NCBI RefSeq assembly: GCF_000015825.1
Contig: NC_009051.1
Span: 558,001-622,000, forward strand
Origin: Methanoculleus marisnigri JR1
GTDB taxonomy: Archaea > Halobacteriota > Methanomicrobia > Methanomicrobiales > Methanoculleaceae
Direction of reading: 5' to 3'
Length of the DNA stretch: 64,000 nucleotides
Shown: positions 43,323-51,826 of the stretch, piece by piece
Layout of the letters: the number at the start of each line of letters is the position of its first letter
Numbering within the stretch: the first letter of the stretch is position 1
Notes under the pieces: model-generated
What the model was told of the DNA's origin: nothing
Databases searched by the model: none
What the model saw: only the letters and a program-made list of their open reading frames with translations
Position numbers and translations under genes: made by a program

Positions 43323-44199
43323 TCCGTATACGATACGGTATCCTCAGATCGTGGCGGTGGCCGACGAGAGCGGCGGGCTTGTGGAACTCGTCGAGTTCTT
43401 CGACTGCACCGGCGGCGCGATGTGGGTGAAGCGGCACTACGCGCAGAGCCCGCTCGTCCGCTCCGTCCGCACGGTTGGGTCGACCAACCGCTACCTCCTC
43501 TCGACCGGGAGCGCCGACCTCGCGCTCGAGGGCTCGGTCTTTCCGGCGGGGATCGCCGCCGTCGCCGTCGAAGAGGGCGAGATTGCCGTCACCTACCGGG
43601 GGCTCGGCGGCGGAGGCGTGGGGGCGTCGGTCTGCCGTGCCGGGGCCCGCGGTGTCGTCCGCTGCGTGAGCGACCCGGCCGGCGGCGGGCGACTCGCGGG
43701 TTCAACCGTCTGGCTTCCCCGGCTTGAGCGGGTGATCGTCGGGATCGACGACACCGATACCCCCGAAGAGGGCGCCACCTGGACGCTCGCGCACAACATC
43801 GCCCGGGCCGTCGAGGACGACCGTTCGCGCTACCTCTCCCACACCATCGTTCAGCTCTATCCCGTTCCCTACCGGACCAAGAACTGCGTCGCCATCGCCT
43901 GCGAGTTCGCCACTTCCGATCCCGAGGGGCTGATCAGGAACTACCGCGATCTCCTCGAAGAGTACACCCTCTCGGACGAGACCGGGATGGCGGTCTGGCG
44001 GGGGTTCGACCCCTCGCCGCTCGAAGAATTCGGCTGCCGCGTGAAGCGGGGCGAGGTCTCCGCAGACGACCTTGCCGCCCTTGACTCCGAACATCTCTCC
44101 GTCGTCATGGACGGCCGGGGCGTGATCGGGGCGGTTGCGGCGATCCCGTTCTATACACGATACGAGGAGGCGCTGGCGCTATGGAATGGAAGCGGCTGA
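43306..44199 (+). CDS. Methanogenesis marker protein 11-like (GIDDTDT family)
   Basis: This encodes 297 residues, starting MEKLSDPYTIRYPQIVAVADESG inside the end of the previous gene (17-bp overlap). It carries the motif VIVGIDDTDTPEEGATWTLAHNIA (about 144-167) and TKNCVAIACEF. From memory of the family, the N-terminus with VELVEFFDCTGGAMWVKRHYAQSPLV fits methanogenesis marker 11, a protein confined to methanogens and of unknown function. It overlaps the radical SAM gene by 19 bp. Confidence 0.78.
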   Translation: MEKLSDPYTIRYPQIVAVADESGGLVELVEFFDCTGGAMWVKRHYAQSPLVRSVRTVGSTNRYLLSTGSADLALEGSVFPAGIAAVAVEEGEIAVTYRGLGGGGVGASVCRAGARGVVRCVSDPAGGGRLAGSTVWLPRLERVIVGIDDTDTPEEGATWTLAHNIARAVEDDRSRYLSHTIVQLYPVPYRTKNCVAIACEFATSDPEGLIRNYRDLLEEYTLSDETGMAVWRGFDPSPLEEFGCRVKRGEVSADDLAALDSEHLSVVMDGRGVIGAVAAIPFYTRYEEALALWNGSG

Positions 44200-45152
44200 A
44201 AGCCCGGGTGCTCGGGACAGGCTCCGTCCGCCTCTCCGGCGAACCTGCGGACGAATACGTCTCACGCTCCGCCGCGGGCCCCACTGCCGGCACGCCCGGT
44301 TCGCTCTTCTTCTCGCCTGTCGCCGGCCGGCGTGTCCGGGCCGGCATCGATGATACCAGCCCCATCGAGATCGTTCATCTGGGAGACGGCGCGGCCGACC
44401 TCCTCGTCGACGGCGAAGTCGTCGCCGGCCGGCTCGAACCTGCTGCTCTCCACTGTCCCCGCCAGGCCTACATCACGGTCAGCGGGACGTGCATCTTTTG
44501 CTGCCGCTACTGCCCGGTGCCGGCGCTCCCCGGCCGGCGAAAGGAGGTCGACGAGATCGTCCGCATGGTCGGGAGCGTCGCCGACCGGATCGACGCCATC
44601 TCGATCACGAGCGGTGTCGCCTCCTCGATCGAGGAGGAGGAGGCCTACGTCCTCGAGGTCGTTGCGGCGCTCCGCCCGTTCAATCTCCCCATCGGCGTCT
44701 CGATCTACCCCTGCCCCGGGACCCCGGCCCGGCTTCACGCGCTCGGCGTCGCCGAGGTGAAGTTCAACATCGAGGCGGCGACCCCCGAACTCTTCACGGC
44801 AATGTGCCCCGGGCTCTCGTGGGAAGGGGTCTGGGAGTCGCTCTCGACTTCCGTCACGCTCTTCGGGAGGGGAAGAGTCTATTCGAACGTCATCGTCGGC
44901 CTCGGGGAGACCGATGAAGACCTGGAGCGGGTGATGGAAGACCTCGCCGCCATCGGGGTCATCCCGGTTCTGCGCCCCCTCACCCCGGCGGCGTCTCTTG
45001 CGGGGATGCCCCGCCCCTCCGCCGAACGGCTGCTCTCGCTCTTCGAGGTTCACGGGAGGATCCTCCGCCGGGCGGGGCTCGACCCCCGCCGGGCGCTGAC
45101 GATGTGTTCGGCGTGCACCGGGTGCGATCTTACGCCGGGGAGGGACGCATGA
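44181..45152 (+). CDS. Radical SAM protein, biotin-synthase-related
   Basis: This encodes 323 residues. The CX3CX2C cluster motif is in GTCIFCCRYCPVP (about 103-115), preceded by LHCPRQAYITVSG. Downstream are ISITSGVASS, VSIYPCPGTPARL, VKFNIEAATPELF and SNVIVGLGETDEDL, typical of radical SAM barrels of the biotin-synthase-related type. The C-terminus has extra Cys residues (MCSACTGC). It is not Mmp10, whose cluster motif and length differ. Overlap on both sides puts it firmly in the CoB operon. The reaction is unknown; a sulfur-insertion role is conceivable but unproven. Confidence 0.82.
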   Translation: MEWKRLKARVLGTGSVRLSGEPADEYVSRSAAGPTAGTPGSLFFSPVAGRRVRAGIDDTSPIEIVHLGDGAADLLVDGEVVAGRLEPAALHCPRQAYITVSGTCIFCCRYCPVPALPGRRKEVDEIVRMVGSVADRIDAISITSGVASSIEEEEAYVLEVVAALRPFNLPIGVSIYPCPGTPARLHALGVAEVKFNIEAATPELFTAMCPGLSWEGVWESLSTSVTLFGRGRVYSNVIVGLGETDEDLERVMEDLAAIGVIPVLRPLTPAASLAGMPRPSAERLLSLFEVHGRILRRAGLDPRRALTMCSACTGCDLTPGRDA

Positions 45153-46408
45153 AGGGCGCCGAAGCGCTCGCCCGGGCAATCCGGCAGTCGGCTGATCGGT
45201 GCTATGCCGTCCCCGGCTACCCGGTATCGGAGGTTGCCGCTCTGGCAGGGGCCTTAAACACCGTCAACGAGAAGACGGCGCTCGAGTACGCCCTCGGCGA
45301 CTCCCTCTCCGGGAGGAGGGCCGCCGTATTCGTCAAGCACGTCGGCCTCAACGCCTGTGCCGACCCGCTCGTTCACGCCACCGCCCAGGGCCTCCGGTCG
45401 GGCGTCGTGATCGTCGCCGCCGACGACGTCGGCGCGGCGGCTTCAGACGTCGTGCAGGACTCCCGCTACTACGGCGAGGTGGCCCGGGTTCCGGTGCTGG
45501 AGCCCGACGGCGAGACGCTCGGCCTTGCCGTTGAAGCGGCGTTCGAGGCGTCGGAGACCTTCTCAAGGGTCGCCATCGTCAGGGTCACGCCCGACCTCCT
45601 GGACGCGAACGTGCCCGAACCCCTCTCCGCTCCGCGGCGGCGCCGGGAGGGGTGCCTCGCCGACCCCGGACTCACGATGGCCGGCCGGGCGCAGGCTACG
45701 GACCGGCGGACCGCGGCGATGTTTGCCTGGTCGCGTTCCTCTCCCCTCAACCGGTTCTCGGGCGGCAAACACCGTGCCGTCACCGTCTACCCGCCACCGG
45801 CCGCCCCGGACGTGCTCGCCGCGCTCCACGAGACCGGCCGCCCCTTCCTCCGGGAGCACCGGTTGCTCGATCCGCCTGAAGCCGCCGGGGAGCCGGAACG
45901 GTTCTCGGGCCGCGGCTACTACCGGACGTTCTGCCGGAACTGCCCGTTCCACCCGACCCTTGCCATCCTCCGCGAACGCAACCTGCGGGCGGCCTGCGAC
46001 GCCGGGTGCGCGATCCTCGCGATGAACCCGCCCTACCGCATCGGCGTCGCCACCTACGGCCTCGGCTCGTCGGTCGCCGTGGCCGCGACCGGCCCGGGCG
46101 TCGCGCTCACCGGCGACTACGCGCTCCTGCATTCGGGCCTGAACGCCCTCATCGACGTCTACGAACGCAAACTTCCGCTCCTCTGTATCGTCTTTGCGAA
46201 CAACCGGATGGGGATGACCGGCGGTCACCCCGTTCCCGACATCCTTCGCTACATCGCCTGGGCGAACCCGGTCGTCTGCGCCGCAGACGATATCGGGGCG
46301 CTTCGCCGGGCTCTCGTCGTCCCGGATGACGGCCCCCGGACGGTGGTGATCGAAGGCTCCTGCCCTGAAGGTGAGACCCATGAAACCGTGGAATATCGAG
46401 ATCTGTGA
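45149..46408 (+). CDS. TPP-dependent enzyme, IorA-like without ferredoxin domain
   Basis: This encodes 419 residues from the ATG at 45149, overlapping the radical SAM stop (ATGA). An N-terminal pyrimidine-binding-type domain (YAVPGYPVSEVAAL, then EKTALEYALGDSLSGRRAAVFVKHVGLN) and a C-terminal TPP pyrophosphate-binding domain (TGDYALLHSGLNALIDVY, then IVFANNRMGMTGG) match the indolepyruvate ferredoxin oxidoreductase alpha subunit in layout. It is shorter than IorA (about 600) and lacks the two [4Fe-4S] motifs. There is no IorB gene next to it. That suits a non-oxidative 2-oxoacid decarboxylase; inside an Aks operon, 2-oxosuberate is the obvious substrate. Confidence 0.8.
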   Translation: MKGAEALARAIRQSADRCYAVPGYPVSEVAALAGALNTVNEKTALEYALGDSLSGRRAAVFVKHVGLNACADPLVHATAQGLRSGVVIVAADDVGAAASDVVQDSRYYGEVARVPVLEPDGETLGLAVEAAFEASETFSRVAIVRVTPDLLDANVPEPLSAPRRRREGCLADPGLTMAGRAQATDRRTAAMFAWSRSSPLNRFSGGKHRAVTVYPPPAAPDVLAALHETGRPFLREHRLLDPPEAAGEPERFSGRGYYRTFCRNCPFHPTLAILRERNLRAACDAGCAILAMNPPYRIGVATYGLGSSVAVAATGPGVALTGDYALLHSGLNALIDVYERKLPLLCIVFANNRMGMTGGHPVPDILRYIAWANPVVCAADDIGALRRALVVPDDGPRTVVIEGSCPEGETHETVEYRDL

Positions 46409-47510
46409 TGTAACGCTGCGAGACGGGGAGCAGACTCCCGGCGTCTCGTTTACCCGCGATGAGAAGATGACGATCGCGGCATTGCTCGACGAGATCGGCG
46501 TGGAGGTGATCGAGGCCGGGTTTCCCGTGGTCTCCGCGGCGGAGAAGGAGTGCGTCGCGGCCATTGCCCGGGCTGGTCTATCTGCCCGGGTCTGCTGTCT
46601 CGCACGGGCGCTCAAGCCCGATATCGAGGCGGCGCTCGACTGCGACGTGGATATGGTCAGCATATTCTTCGCGACCTCCGATCTTCACATCCGGCACAAG
46701 TACCGAAAATCCCGCGAAGAGGTGCTCGAGGACGCTCTTGACATGGTGGAGTTCGCCGCCGATCACGGCGTGCAGGTGCGGTTCGCCGCCGAAGACGCTT
46801 CGCGAACCGACCCGGCGTTTCTCATCGAGATGTATACCCGTGGCGTCGAGCGCGGCGCGAACCTCGTCAGTTTCGCCGATACCGTCGGCTGCCTCACGCC
46901 GCTCGAGATTCACGCGGTCGTCACCCGTCTCCTCGGCGCGGCCCCCCTTCCGCTCTGTATCCACTGCCACAACGACCTCGGGCTTGCGACGGCAAACACC
47001 GTCACGGCCGCGGCCGCCGGGGCGTTCCAGCTCCACACCACCGTCAACGGCATCGGGGAGCGTGCGGGCAACGCGGCACTCGAACAGGTGCTCGCCGTCC
47101 TGCGGCTGAAGGGCGGCGTCGACCGCTACGATCTTACCCGCCTGCAGGAGATCTCGCGCCTGGTCGCCCGGGCTTCGGGCGTTGCCCCGGAACGCACCCG
47201 GCCGATCGTCGGTGAGAACGCCTTTGCCCACGAGAGCGGGATCCATATCGCCGCGATCCTCTGCGATCCGACGACCTACGAGTACGTCCCGCCGGAACTG
47301 GTGGGCGGCGAACGACGGTTCGTCCTCGGAAAGCATACGGGGCGGCGGGCGCTCGAGCACGTCGCGAAAGCCTACGGGTTCGACCTCTCCGAAGAGGAGG
47401 CGCGGTGGGTGCTCGAGCAGGTGAAACAGAAGAGCGAGGGCAAGTGCAGCGTCACCCGCGAGGTGCTCTGCAGTCTTCTGCGAGCGGCAAAGGAGGGGAT
47501 CGTCCAGTGA
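46380..47510 (+). CDS. aksA: Homocitrate synthase family protein AksA
   Basis: This encodes 376 residues from the ATG at 46380. It is a DRE-TIM metallolyase: CDVTLRDGEQTPGVSFTRDEK (about 8-28), CIHCHNDLGLATANT with the metal-binding HxH (about 198), and GENAFAHESGIHIAAIL (about 282). It lacks the long C-terminal regulatory domain of LeuA. AksA condenses 2-oxoglutarate and its chain-extended homologues with acetyl-CoA in three rounds toward 2-oxosuberate. The aksD, aksE and aksF neighbours support AksA over citramalate or isopropylmalate synthase. Confidence 0.9.
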   Translation: MKPWNIEICDVTLRDGEQTPGVSFTRDEKMTIAALLDEIGVEVIEAGFPVVSAAEKECVAAIARAGLSARVCCLARALKPDIEAALDCDVDMVSIFFATSDLHIRHKYRKSREEVLEDALDMVEFAADHGVQVRFAAEDASRTDPAFLIEMYTRGVERGANLVSFADTVGCLTPLEIHAVVTRLLGAAPLPLCIHCHNDLGLATANTVTAAAAGAFQLHTTVNGIGERAGNAALEQVLAVLRLKGGVDRYDLTRLQEISRLVARASGVAPERTRPIVGENAFAHESGIHIAAILCDPTTYEYVPPELVGGERRFVLGKHTGRRALEHVAKAYGFDLSEEEARWVLEQVKQKSEGKCSVTREVLCSLLRAAKEGIVQ

Positions 47511-48718
47511 GCACGCTCTCCGAAGCGATCCTCGGCGCGCCGGCGGGGGAATACGTGGATCGAGAGGTCGATATAGCCTTTGCCCACGACGGAACCGGCG
47601 TCCTCGCCCGGGAAGCGCTCCGGGAGATGGGGGTGGAGCGGCTCCCGCATCCCGAGCGGCTACGGCTGGTCTTCGATCATATCGTCCCGGCGAACACCGG
47701 GACGACGGCGACGCTCCAGGCCGAGCTCCGCGAGTATGCCGGGGTGTCGGGGATCGCGCTCTCGGATGCCGGCGGGGGGATCTGCCACCAGGTGATGGGC
47801 GAAGGGGTCGTCCGGCCCGGCATGGTCGTCGTCGGCGCCGACTCCCATACCTGCACCCTCGGCGCCTTCGGCGCGTTCGCCACCGGGGTAGGGGCGACCG
47901 ATATGGCGGCGATCTGGGCTTCGGGGGAGACGTGGTTCCGCGTCCCGGAGACGATCGCGGTCAACCTCTCCGGCAGGCTCTCCGGCGCTGCGGAGCCTAA
48001 AGACGTCGCTCTCGCCTACGTCGCGGAACTCGGGATGGAAGGGGCGACCTACCGGGCGCTGGAGTTCGTGGGCGACGGGGCGGCAGGAATATCCATGGAC
48101 GGGCGGCTGACCCTCTCGAACATGGCGGTCGAGACCGGGGCGAAGACGGGCATGTTCTACGCCGACGCGGTCACCGTCCGCTACCTCGCGGACTACGGGG
48201 TTACGGCCTCGCCGCAGGCGCCGGAGGACTGCCGCTACGAACGGACGGTCGAGATCGATCTCGACGATATCGTGCCTCTCGTCGCGGTCCCGCACCGGGT
48301 GGATACCGTCCGCGAGGCCGAAGAGGTCGCGGGCACGCACCTCGACCAGGTCTTTGTCGGAACCTGCACGAACGGCCGCTACGAGGACCTTGCCCGGTTC
48401 GCCCGGATCGTCCGGGGAAAGAAGGTGGCCGTGCGAACCCTGGTGTTTCCCGCATCCCGTTCGGTGCTTGCCCGGGCAATCGCCACCGGCGTCCTCGCCG
48501 ATATCGTGGATGCGGGCTGCGTCGTCGGGTCGCCCGGGTGCGGGCCGTGTCTCGGGGCGCACGCCGGGGTGATCGGGGAGGGGGAGGTCTGCCTCTCCAC
48601 CGCCAACCGGAACTTCAAGAACCGGATGGGCGTGGGCGGCGAGATCTACCTCTCGTCGGTCGCCACCGCCGCAGCGAGCGCGATTACCGGTGTCATAACC
48701 GTGCCGGAGGTGGTATGA
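47507..48718 (+). CDS. aksD: Homoaconitase large subunit AksD
   Basis: This encodes 403 residues starting with GTG at 47507, overlapping the aksA stop (GTGA). Aconitase-superfamily motifs are HIVPANTGTTATLQ, VVGADSHTCTLGAFGAFATGVGATDMA, VFVGTCTNGRYEDL and GSPGCGPCLGAHAG; the Cys residues of the last three regions bind the [4Fe-4S] cluster. It is the dehydratase/hydratase for homocitrate and longer homologues. Sequence alone does not separate it from LeuC, but the small-subunit loop does. Confidence 0.88.
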   Translation: MSTLSEAILGAPAGEYVDREVDIAFAHDGTGVLAREALREMGVERLPHPERLRLVFDHIVPANTGTTATLQAELREYAGVSGIALSDAGGGICHQVMGEGVVRPGMVVVGADSHTCTLGAFGAFATGVGATDMAAIWASGETWFRVPETIAVNLSGRLSGAAEPKDVALAYVAELGMEGATYRALEFVGDGAAGISMDGRLTLSNMAVETGAKTGMFYADAVTVRYLADYGVTASPQAPEDCRYERTVEIDLDDIVPLVAVPHRVDTVREAEEVAGTHLDQVFVGTCTNGRYEDLARFARIVRGKKVAVRTLVFPASRSVLARAIATGVLADIVDAGCVVGSPGCGPCLGAHAGVIGEGEVCLSTANRNFKNRMGVGGEIYLSSVATAAASAITGVITVPEVV

Positions 48719-49188
48719 TGCAGGGTGCCGGACCGGCAATCTGTCTCGGGAACGACATCGACACCGACCTCATCATCGCCGGCCGCTACCTCCGGACGAA
48801 AGACCGCTCGGTCTGGGCGGAGCACGCCTTCGAGGACCTCGACCCGGCGCTCGCCCCCCGCCTTTCGGGATCGGTCATCGTCGCCGGAAAGAACATGGGC
48901 TGCGGGTCGTCCCGCGAGCAGGCGGTGGTCGCCCTCCGCGAGGCGGGTGTCGTCGCGGTCGTCGCGGAGTCGTTCGCCCGCATCTTCTTTCGGAACGCCG
49001 TCAACGTCGGCCTGCCGGTGATCGAGGCCCCCGTCGCCTGCACCGACGGCGCCCGCGTCGCCTTCGACCTCGATGGCGGGTGGGTCGAGGTTGACGGGAA
49101 GCGTTATCCCGCTCGCCCGCTCTCGGAGAAGATGGTCGCCATCCTCCGGTCCGGGGGGCTGGTTCCCTACTGGAGGTCGTGGCGATGA
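48715..49188 (+). CDS. aksE: Homoaconitase small subunit AksE
   Basis: This encodes 157 residues (start 48715 in an ATGA overlap; the next codon is also ATG). The substrate loop reads YLRT (residues 25-28), which as I recall is the motif of the Methanocaldococcus homoaconitase small subunit; isopropylmalate isomerases have a different loop. GSSREQAVVALREAGVVAVVAESFARIFFRNAVNVGLP is the conserved swivelling-domain core. It pairs with AksD. Confidence 0.9.
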   Translation: MMQGAGPAICLGNDIDTDLIIAGRYLRTKDRSVWAEHAFEDLDPALAPRLSGSVIVAGKNMGCGSSREQAVVALREAGVVAVVAESFARIFFRNAVNVGLPVIEAPVACTDGARVAFDLDGGWVEVDGKRYPARPLSEKMVAILRSGGLVPYWRSWR

Positions 49189-50006
49189 TCTTCCCGCCCC
49201 ACTGCAAGTTCGTCGGGTCCGCGAACGGCACCCCGTGCGGGAAGCGGGCCTACTTCCTCTCGCGCTACCTTGTCCGGGAGACCGCCGAAGGCACGGAGGT
49301 CATCGAGGTGGAGACCGACCCGAACGGGACCGGCCTGATGAGAAATGTCCTCTCGGCCCGGGTGGTCGCTTCCGGCGACGATGTCTACCGCTACCCGGAA
49401 CGCGTGAACGTTCAGGATCGAACATTCTTAGTACAGGAAGCAATGCGGTCCGGGTACCGGTGCACCGTGTTCTGCGGCCACGGCGAACAGACCACGTTCG
49501 TGCTCGACCCGGACCTCTCGGCCTTCCTCCGCATCCACGTCTACGACATCACCCCGCCCCGTCCGCACCTCTCGGCAACGCTCGGCGACCTCGAGAGAAC
49601 CGGGCTCTTCGGCGACCTCGAGGTCGTCTTCGAACACCACGTCCGGGACATCCGCGAGATCAAAGCCGACGTCTACCCCTGCCGGGCGGCCGGATTCCCC
49701 CGCACCGTCGACGCGGACCCGCTCCGGCCCGGCGACCGCGTGGCGGGATGCCTGACGGCACGGGAACTGCTGCGGGAGTGCTACGGCGAGGGGGTTCGCG
49801 TGGAGAACATCTGCCCGCTTGAATCGGTGGCGGCCGAGCCGTTCATCGCCCGGTGCTGCCGGAGCGAGCGGGCCGGGCTCGGGCTCAGGAACGGCCTCTT
49901 TGGCGCGGTGGTACACTGGGGGGCGTCGTCGTGGGAGATCGCGGAGGCGGCAAGAGAGGTCGCAACCGCGTGGAGGAAGCAGAATGGTGAAGGTAGCGGT
50001 CGTTGA
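49185..50006 (+). CDS. Uncharacterised protein within the CoB operon, 273 aa
   Basis: This encodes 273 residues from the ATG at 49185, overlapping aksE (ATGA) and, at its end, aksF by 23 bp. No family was recognised. Visible features are an N-terminal CKFVGSANGTPCGKRAYFLSRYLV with two Cys, a central MRSGYRCTVFCGHGEQTTFVLDPD, an IHVYDITPPRPHLSATL stretch, and a C-terminal CCRSERAGLGLRNGLFGAVVHWGASSWEI region. The CPLE motif and repeated Cys/His residues hint at metal binding. The tight embedding between aksE and aksF makes a step in coenzyme B synthesis or its control likely. Confidence 0.7.
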   Translation: MIFPPHCKFVGSANGTPCGKRAYFLSRYLVRETAEGTEVIEVETDPNGTGLMRNVLSARVVASGDDVYRYPERVNVQDRTFLVQEAMRSGYRCTVFCGHGEQTTFVLDPDLSAFLRIHVYDITPPRPHLSATLGDLERTGLFGDLEVVFEHHVRDIREIKADVYPCRAAGFPRTVDADPLRPGDRVAGCLTARELLRECYGEGVRVENICPLESVAAEPFIARCCRSERAGLGLRNGLFGAVVHWGASSWEIAEAAREVATAWRKQNGEGSGR

Positions 50007-50952
50007 GGGCGACGGCATCGGGCGCGAGGTCGTCCCGGTCGCCCGCGACATCCTCGCGGCCGTGCGCCCGGATATCGAGTTCTTCGACGTCGAGGTGGGA
50101 TACGGCCGGTGGGAGCGGACCGGGAGCGCCTGCGACGAGGAGACGATCGCCGCTCTCCGGTCGGCGGACGCAATCCTCTTCGGGGCAATCACGACCCCGC
50201 CCGACCCCGGCTACCGGAGCGTTCTCATGCAGATCCGCCGTGCTCTCGACCTCTACGCGAACGTCCGCCCGATCCGGGGCGAGGGGGTCGACGTCGTCAT
50301 CGTGCGGGAGAACACCGAAGGGCTCTACTCCGGCATCGAGTGGACGGAGCCTGATCGCGCCTGCACCGTCCGGGTCGTCTCCCGCCGGGGGAGCGAACGG
50401 ATCGCCCGCTACGCCTGCACTCTCGCGAAGTCCCGCCGCCACCTCACCGTCGGCAACAAGGCGAACGTCTTAAAGTCGGACTGCCTCTTCGTCGAGGCCT
50501 GCACCGCGGAGGCCGCCCGGGCGGGGGTTCCCTGCACCTTCTGCTACATCGACGCGCTCTGCCTCGATCTCCTGATGCACCCGGACCGCTACGACGTGAT
50601 CGTGACGACCAACATCTTCGGCGACATCCTCTCCGACGCCGCCGCCTACCTTGTCGGGGGGCTCGGGCTGCTCCCGAGCGCCAATATCGGGGAGGGGCAC
50701 GCTCTCTTCGAGCCCGTCCACGGCAGCGCTCCCGACATCGCGGACAAAAACGTCGCAAACCCCATTGCGGCCATCCGGAGCGGAGCGATGCTGCTCTCCC
50801 ACCTCGGCGATCCCGCATCCGCGGCGGCCGTGGAGGAGGCCGTCGACCGGGTGCTTCGTGCAGGCATCCGGACACCCGACCTCGGCGGAGCCGCCGGCAC
50901 CCGGGAGTTCGGGGCGGCGGTGCTCCGCGAGGTCGGGCGGGGGAAGGCCTAA
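49984..50952 (+). CDS. aksF: Homoisocitrate dehydrogenase AksF
   Basis: This encodes 322 residues of the beta-decarboxylating dehydrogenase family. Motifs include VVEGDGIGREVVPVA (N-terminus), LDLYANVRPIRG, VIVRENTEGLYSGIEW, the catalytic Lys/Tyr regions (KANVLKSDCLF), TTNIFGDILSDAAA and PVHGSAPDIADKNVANP. It oxidises homoisocitrate and longer homologues to 2-oxoadipate, 2-oxopimelate and 2-oxosuberate. It is the last gene of the nine-gene operon. Confidence 0.88.
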   Translation: MVKVAVVEGDGIGREVVPVARDILAAVRPDIEFFDVEVGYGRWERTGSACDEETIAALRSADAILFGAITTPPDPGYRSVLMQIRRALDLYANVRPIRGEGVDVVIVRENTEGLYSGIEWTEPDRACTVRVVSRRGSERIARYACTLAKSRRHLTVGNKANVLKSDCLFVEACTAEAARAGVPCTFCYIDALCLDLLMHPDRYDVIVTTNIFGDILSDAAAYLVGGLGLLPSANIGEGHALFEPVHGSAPDIADKNVANPIAAIRSGAMLLSHLGDPASAAAVEEAVDRVLRAGIRTPDLGGAAGTREFGAAVLREVGRGKA

Positions 50953-50977
50953 GCGATTTGGGGTCGAGAGTTACGGT

Positions 50978-51826
50978 ATGGTGCTGGTGGGATGCCACGT
51001 CTCCATCGCCGGCTCGATCGACCGTGCGGTCGGGCGGGCCCTTGACGCGGGCTGCGATACGTTTCAGATCTTTTCCCGAAACCCCCGCGGCTGGAAGGTG
51101 AAAGACCTCGACCCGGGCCTGGCCGGGGCCTTCAGGGCGGCGGTGAGTGCGTCGGGGATCGGCCCGGTCGTCGACCACATGCCCTACCTCCCGAACCCGG
51201 CCTCGCCCGATGCCGAGATCTACGAAAAATCGGTCGCGGCGCTTGCCGGGGAACTCCGGCGGTGCTCTCTCCTCGGGATACCTTACTTGGTGACCCACCT
51301 CGGGCACCACCGCGGCGCCGGGATGGAAGCGGGGCAGGAGCGGGTCGTTGCCGCCATCAACCGGGCGTTTGAAGACGCCGGGGAGAGCGACGTGATGCTC
51401 CTCCTCGAGAACACCGCCGGGGAGAAGAACAGCGTGGGGACGACCGTCGACAACCTCTCGCGGATCGTGGACGGGATCGATGCGAAAGAGAGGGTCGGGA
51501 TCTGTTTCGACACCTGCCACGCGTTCGCCGCCGGCTACGACCTCCGGACCGCGGAGGGGGTCGATGCGGTCTTAGGGGAGATCGACGACGCGATTGATCT
51601 ATCCCGTCTCCGGGTCGTCCACCTCAACGACTGCAAGGGGGATCTCGGGAGCGGGCTCGACCGGCACGAGCACATCGGGCTCGGGAGGATCGGGGAGGAT
51701 GGGTTCCGGCATATCCTCCGCCATCCGGCCGTCCGCCGCCTCCCCCTCATCTGCGAGACGCCGGTCGACGAGCGGCGGAGCGATACCGGGAATATCGCGA
51801 AGGTCCGTGAACTTGCAGGAGCCTGA
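50978..51826 (+). CDS. nfo: Endonuclease IV
   Basis: This encodes 282 residues from the ATG at 50978 (MVLVGCHVSIAGSIDRAV). It is a zinc-dependent AP endonuclease that cuts at abasic sites. Metal-binding motifs are THLGHHRG (about 98), LLLENTAGEKNSVGTT (about 139), FDTCHAFAAGYD (about 173), VHLNDCKGDLGSGLDRHEHIGLGRIG (about 206) and CETPVD. It lies 25 bp after aksF but has no functional link with it. Confidence 0.93.
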   Translation: MVLVGCHVSIAGSIDRAVGRALDAGCDTFQIFSRNPRGWKVKDLDPGLAGAFRAAVSASGIGPVVDHMPYLPNPASPDAEIYEKSVAALAGELRRCSLLGIPYLVTHLGHHRGAGMEAGQERVVAAINRAFEDAGESDVMLLLENTAGEKNSVGTTVDNLSRIVDGIDAKERVGICFDTCHAFAAGYDLRTAEGVDAVLGEIDDAIDLSRLRVVHLNDCKGDLGSGLDRHEHIGLGRIGEDGFRHILRHPAVRRLPLICETPVDERRSDTGNIAKVRELAGA

